Shown piece by piece: positions 60,856-64,000 of a DNA stretch of 64,000 nucleotides. The stretch covers positions 186,001 to 250,000 of the forward strand of contig NZ_OCMF01000004.1 in NCBI RefSeq assembly GCF_900215295.1, read 5' to 3'. The notes beneath the pieces were generated by a model. The model saw only the letters and a program-made list of their open reading frames with translations. It had not been told where the DNA came from and did not search any database. The DNA comes from Salinimicrobium sediminis (GTDB taxonomy: Bacteria; Bacteroidota; Bacteroidia; Flavobacteriales; Flavobacteriaceae). The stretch's first letter is position 1; each line of letters starts with the position of its first letter. Position numbers and translations under genes: made by a program.

Positions 60856-61353
60856 ATGAAAAAATTATCCTTATTATTCGCCTTTATAGCATTTACCTTA
60901 ACTTCCTGCTCCAGTGATGAGCCGGGCCCACCGGGACCTCCGGGTGAACCGGGAGTGAATATTCTCGGCCAGACCTTCGAATTTGAAGATGTAGATTTCG
61001 CTTACTTTGAAGATGGGAATTTCTATGCCACAGTCATAACCATTCCGTCAGAAATTGAGGTCTTCGAATCTGATGCCATCCTGGTCTATCGTCGCGAAGT
61101 CGTTGACGGAACCGAAACCTGGAGCATGATCCCTCAAAACTTTTTTTTAGAGGAAGGAACCATTCAGTATGTATTCAACCATACTGCCGATGATATCGAA
61201 CTGTTGATCGATGGTAATTTTGATCTTTCAACCCTCGATGGCGCATTTACCCAAAACCAGTTCTTCAGGTTTATCGTAGTGCCTTCAGACTTTGCTCTGG
61301 ATACCGGAGTGGATGTTTCAGATTATGAGGCTGTGATGGAAGTTCTGGAATAG
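60856..61353 (+). CDS. Small lipoprotein with short collagen-like motif
   Basis: This 165-residue protein has a lipoprotein signal peptide ending FTLTSC. It then has the proline/glycine stretch GPPGPPGEPG, which imitates three collagen triplets, followed by a unique mainly-beta domain (FEFEDVDFAYFEDGNFYATVITIP). I recognise no family. The collagen-like stretch is too short to imply a triple helix. It lies 2 bases after msrB, strongly suggesting cotranscription. A terminator follows. Confidence 0.85.
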   Translation: MKKLSLLFAFIAFTLTSCSSDEPGPPGPPGEPGVNILGQTFEFEDVDFAYFEDGNFYATVITIPSEIEVFESDAILVYRREVVDGTETWSMIPQNFFLEEGTIQYVFNHTADDIELLIDGNFDLSTLDGAFTQNQFFRFIVVPSDFALDTGVDVSDYEAVMEVLE

Positions 61354-61371
61354 GATCAACATAAAACATTA

Positions 61372-61412
61372 AAAAAAAATTCCTTTTTCCCGCCGGGAGA
61401 AAGGAATTTTTT
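61372..61412 (+). terminator. Intrinsic terminator of the msrB operon
   Basis: AATTCCTTTTTCCC pairs with GGGAGAAAGGAATT around a 3-base loop (61379-61408), followed by TTTT. The left side begins with an A9 run. Strong, with only one G-U pair. Confidence 0.9.
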
Positions 61413-61531
61413 ATTTCTACTCTTCCAAAAAGGTGATTTTATGAAGGATTTCCTGAAGTCTTATACTTTAGGTTTCAGGTTAATTTCCGTAAATTCGCTG
61501 TCTTAATTTCAGTTACAAAAATTTCCGAATA

Positions 61532-62923
61532 ATGAGTAAATACGATGTTATAGTTTTAGGAAGTGGTCCCGGGGGCTACGTGACTGCCATTCGTGCGTCA
61601 CAGTTAGGTTTTAAGACCGCTGTTATAGAAAAAGAAAGCCTTGGTGGCGTTTGCCTTAACTGGGGATGTATTCCCACTAAAGCCCTTCTTAAAAGTGCAC
61701 AGGTTTTTGAATACCTCAACCACGCCCAGGATTACGGACTAAAAGTAGAAAAAGCCGATAAGGATTTTGGAGCAGTGATCAAGCGCAGCCGCGGAGTAGC
61801 AGATGCTATGAGCAAAGGTGTGCAGTTCCTTATGAAAAAGAACAAGATCGATGTTATTAATGGTTTCGGAAAACTGAAGCAAGGCAAGAAAGTCGAAGTT
61901 ACAGATAAGGACGATAAGAAAACAGAATATTCTGCAGATCATATTATTATCGCAACAGGGGCACGTTCAAGAGAACTTCCTAACCTGCCACAGGACGGAA
62001 AGAAAGTAATTGGTTATCGCCAGGCAATGAGCCTTGAGAAGCAGCCAAAATCCATGATCGTAGTAGGATCGGGTGCGATTGGGGTAGAGTTCGCTCATTT
62101 CTATAAAACCATGGGGACTGATGTTACCATAGTAGAATTCCTTCCAAACCTGGTGCCGCTTGAAGACGAAGAGATCTCAAAGCAATTTGAGCGCAACTTT
62201 AAAAAAGCAGGAATTAAGGTAATGACCAGTTCTTCTGTAGAAAGTGTTGACACTTCAGGAGACCTTGTTAAGGCTAAAGTGAAAACTAAAAAAGGAGAAG
62301 AAACCCTTGAGGCCGAAGTTGTTCTTTCAGCCGTTGGAATTAAATCTAACCTTGAAAATATTGGTCTTGAAGAATTAGGCATAAAGACAGATAAGGACAA
62401 GATCTTAGTGAGCGAATACTACGAAACCAATGTTAAGGGTATCTATGCAATTGGAGATGTGGTTGCAGGGCCTGCGCTTGCTCACGTTGCTTCTGCGGAA
62501 GGGATTACTTGTGTAGAAAAGATCAAGGGAATGCATGTAGAACCAATTGACTACGGAAACATCCCCGGATGTACTTATGCTTCTCCTGAAATTGCTTCAG
62601 TGGGAATGACCGAAAAACAAGCTAAGGAAGCAGGATATGAGCTGAAGGTTGGGAAATTTCCATTCTCAGCTTCCGGAAAAGCCAAAGCTGCCGGTACCCC
62701 TGATGGATTTGTAAAAGTGATCTTTGACGCGAAGTACGGAGAATGGTTGGGCTGCCACATGATTGGAGCCGGCGTAACCGATATGATCGCTGAAGCCGTT
62801 CTTGGACGCAAATTGGAAACCACAGGCCATGAAGTACTAAAAGCTATCCACCCACACCCAACAATGAGTGAAGCGGTAATGGAAGCAGTAGCCGATGCTT
62901 ATGGGGAAGTGATCCATTTATAG
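61532..62923 (+). CDS. lpdA: Dihydrolipoyl dehydrogenase
   Basis: This 463-residue flavoprotein is the E3 component of 2-oxo acid dehydrogenase and glycine cleavage complexes. It has FAD-binding VIVLGSGPGGYVTAIRA, the redox-active disulfide GGVCLNWGCIPTKALL (C41, C46), NAD-binding MIVVGSGAIGVEFAHFY, and the C-terminal catalytic HPHPTMSEAVMEAV. The length is standard. No E1/E2 gene is adjacent, as usual for a shared E3. It is monocistronic, between two terminators. Confidence 0.96.
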   Translation: MSKYDVIVLGSGPGGYVTAIRASQLGFKTAVIEKESLGGVCLNWGCIPTKALLKSAQVFEYLNHAQDYGLKVEKADKDFGAVIKRSRGVADAMSKGVQFLMKKNKIDVINGFGKLKQGKKVEVTDKDDKKTEYSADHIIIATGARSRELPNLPQDGKKVIGYRQAMSLEKQPKSMIVVGSGAIGVEFAHFYKTMGTDVTIVEFLPNLVPLEDEEISKQFERNFKKAGIKVMTSSSVESVDTSGDLVKAKVKTKKGEETLEAEVVLSAVGIKSNLENIGLEELGIKTDKDKILVSEYYETNVKGIYAIGDVVAGPALAHVASAEGITCVEKIKGMHVEPIDYGNIPGCTYASPEIASVGMTEKQAKEAGYELKVGKFPFSASGKAKAAGTPDGFVKVIFDAKYGEWLGCHMIGAGVTDMIAEAVLGRKLETTGHEVLKAIHPHPTMSEAVMEAVADAYGEVIHL

Positions 62924-62932
62924 GTATTTTTT

Positions 62933-63062
62933 AGAGACTAGAACCTAGAGTCTAGAGACTGGACCAAAAATAGAACCCTTCGAAAAATTTTCGAAGGGTT
63001 TTTATTTAGGTTCTACTTAGGTCGCTAAAAAGATGTTTTAAAAAGTCTAGGTTCTAGTTTCT
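62933..63062. repeat. Inverted repeat flanking the lpdA terminator
   Basis: AGAGACTAGAACCTAGAGT (62933-62951) and the reverse complement of 63044-63062 match at 17 of 19 bases. The arms flank the lpdA terminator hairpin and lie in CTAG-rich phrase repeats (about 62932-62963 and 63044-63075). Confidence 0.7.
62974..63006 (+). terminator. Intrinsic terminator of lpdA
   Basis: AACCCTTCGA (62974-62983) pairs with TCGAAGGGTT (62991-63000) then TTTTAT. The A/T centre can extend the stem. Confidence 0.85.
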
Positions 63063-63078
63063 AGACTCTAGATTCTTC

Positions 63079-64000
63079 CTATTCTTTATTCCTTAAACCT
63101 TCGATGTAGCTTCCATACATATCTTTGAACTGCATGCCCTGTGCAAAACGGAATTTATTTAGCTTCTTATATTCAACCAGTCCCCAAAGCACGAACTCCT
63201 TGAGGAAATATTTATCCTCTTCAGAGACCTTTGGCTGATATTTGTTTACTAATTTATCCAGTGCAGGAATGGAATCCAAAGCTTCTTTATATTCAGCATC
63301 GGGTGTTTCATCTAAAAGTTCAAATCCGCTTTCGGAGAAGAACCACTCCACGATATCGGCGTAGGGATCTTCGGCATCGGGTTTCTGAAGCTTTTCGATC
63401 TTCGGGAACATGGTGGGGAATAAAGTTTTTACAGCTTCTCCAATAAGTTCCTGTGCAACTACGGCACTTCCCTCCTGCTCTCCCTCATATACCAGTTCGA
63501 TCTTTCCGGTGATAGAAGGAATAACACCGAGAAAATCTCCGAACCTTAGAAGCGTCTTGTTTTCGTCATTTTTGACAGCCCTGCGTTCGGCCGTACTCAT
63601 AAGGTTTTCATAGGCGGTAATGCCAAGTCGGGCGCTGATCCCGCTGCGGGCATCGATATATTCATGATCGCGGGCTTCAAAGCTTATCTGTTCCAGCAGG
63701 TCTTTTGCCAGCTCGGGCACGTGCACCATTTCTGTTTGCTGTGGATCCAGTTTGGCCTCCTGCTGGGTGATCGCTTTGGCAGTGTCAAGGTCTATCGGGT
63801 AATGAGTGAGGATCTGGGAACCGATACGATCTTTTAGCGGAGTAACTATACTTCCACGGTTGGTATAATCTTCGGGATTTGCAGTAAACACAAACTGCAT
63901 GTCCAGCGGCAACCTCAGCTTAAATCCGCGGATCTGGATATCTCCTTCCTGCAGGATATTGAAAAGTGCCACCTGAATTCTCGCCTGTAGATCGGGAAGT
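63079..64000 (-). CDS. ChlI/MoxR-like AAA+ ATPase, C-terminal fragment
   Basis: The frame is open to the window edge, so only the last 306 residues are visible. An internal GTG at 63970-63972 could be mistaken for a start, but the frame continues upstream as LPDLQARIQ. The fragment resembles the second half of magnesium-chelatase-I/MoxR AAA+ proteins: FTANPEDYTNRGSIVTPLKDRIGSQILTHYP holds the sensor 1/arginine-finger region, and ARSGISARLGITAYENLMSTAERRA holds the sensor 2 region. It lacks the Walker motifs, which lie beyond the edge. Such ATPases usually work with a VWA-domain protein. Confidence 0.8.
   Translation of the reverse strand, partial: LPDLQARIQVALFNILQEGDIQIRGFKLRLPLDMQFVFTANPEDYTNRGSIVTPLKDRIGSQILTHYPIDLDTAKAITQQEAKLDPQQTEMVHVPELAKDLLEQISFEARDHEYIDARSGISARLGITAYENLMSTAERRAVKNDENKTLLRFGDFLGVIPSITGKIELVYEGEQEGSAVVAQELIGEAVKTLFPTMFPKIEKLQKPDAEDPYADIVEWFFSESGFELLDETPDAEYKEALDSIPALDKLVNKYQPKVSEEDKYFLKEFVLWGLVEYKKLNKFRFAQGMQFKDMYGSYIEGLRNKE

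Noticed and set aside
60925-60954. GPPGPPGEPG as a collagen domain
   Set aside because: Three triplets cannot form a stable triple helix; kept only as a motif in the lipoprotein.
63079-63972. GTG at 63970-63972 as the start of the last gene
   Set aside because: The frame continues upstream to the window edge with family-like residues (LPDLQARIQ), so the gene is truncated by the window and this codon is internal.

Overview
The window looks like a chromosomal segment of a member of the Flavobacteriaceae (Bacteroidota). Supporting signs are a giant surface protein with a type IX secretion (T9SS) type-B sorting domain next to a PorP/SprF-family gene, promoter boxes of the Bacteroidota form TAnnTTTG (sometimes with TTG about 20 bases upstream), very weak Shine-Dalgarno use, a GIN-domain/DUF4097 envelope operon, a flavobacterial DnaX without the zinc-module cysteines, and AT-rich spacers. 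I see no phage, integrase, transposase, CRISPR array or tRNA. Most of the window is housekeeping or envelope genes in short operons.

Layout. 1-7.8 kb: the end of rsmD, a small unknown protein whose last codons overlap RNase P RNA (rnpB, minus strand), then dnaX-miaE, and a compact minus-strand operon pdxH-sixA-ppk1-ppx for polyphosphate. 7.8-19.4 kb: the most striking locus, a 2720-residue repeat adhesin (9 + 18 tandem Ig/HYR-like units and a T9SS sorting domain) followed by its likely outer-membrane partner (PorP/SprF) and an OmpA/PD40/TPR protein, closed by a strong terminator. 19.4-23.6 kb: two paralogous CAP-domain lipoproteins and the pyrR-pyrB-STAS-rnz operon. 23.7-33.6 kb: a mixed set including a DAGK-like/DUF389 fusion, a frameshifted NADP oxidoreductase, a membrane-anchored kinase-like protein, a fatty-acid hydroxylase, methylglyoxal synthase, an amidohydrolase lipoprotein, an SDR-DUF2867 protein and an AhpD-like protein.

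33.7-45 kb: an S9 peptidase, an MFS permease, a GMC oxidoreductase, a SigZ sigma factor beside an ArsI/CadI-like thiol dioxygenase, an exported alpha/beta hydrolase, an L,D-transpeptidase lipoprotein, an LptA/OstA-like protein with a pentapeptide-repeat protein, and a RhlE-type DEAD helicase. 45-53.4 kb: an SDR, a macrodomain protein, an MDR reductase, then rpsA, cmk and lon on the minus strand. 53.5-56.5 kb: an ECF sigma / anti-sigma / DUF4097 / DUF2807 operon with overlapping genes. 56.6-64 kb: an MFS (UMF1-type) permease, an M48 metalloprotease lipoprotein, an alpha/beta hydrolase, two MsrB proteins (one exported, one cytoplasmic), a small lipoprotein, lpdA, and the end of a ChlI/MoxR-like AAA ATPase.

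How it works together: several genes serve the cell envelope (adhesin secretion, ECF envelope operon, CAP lipoproteins, L,D-transpeptidase, M48 protease). Others serve stress handling (polyphosphate, methionine sulfoxide repair in two compartments, Lon, ArsI/CadI). The best candidates for new biology are a programmed frameshift or slippage site in dnaX, the adhesin's two-level repeat architecture, the stand-alone GDWDRH kinase-like protein, the coupled sigma operon, and recurrent degenerate 'phrase' repeats in spacers. All function calls come from reading motifs in the translated sequence; no database search was run.
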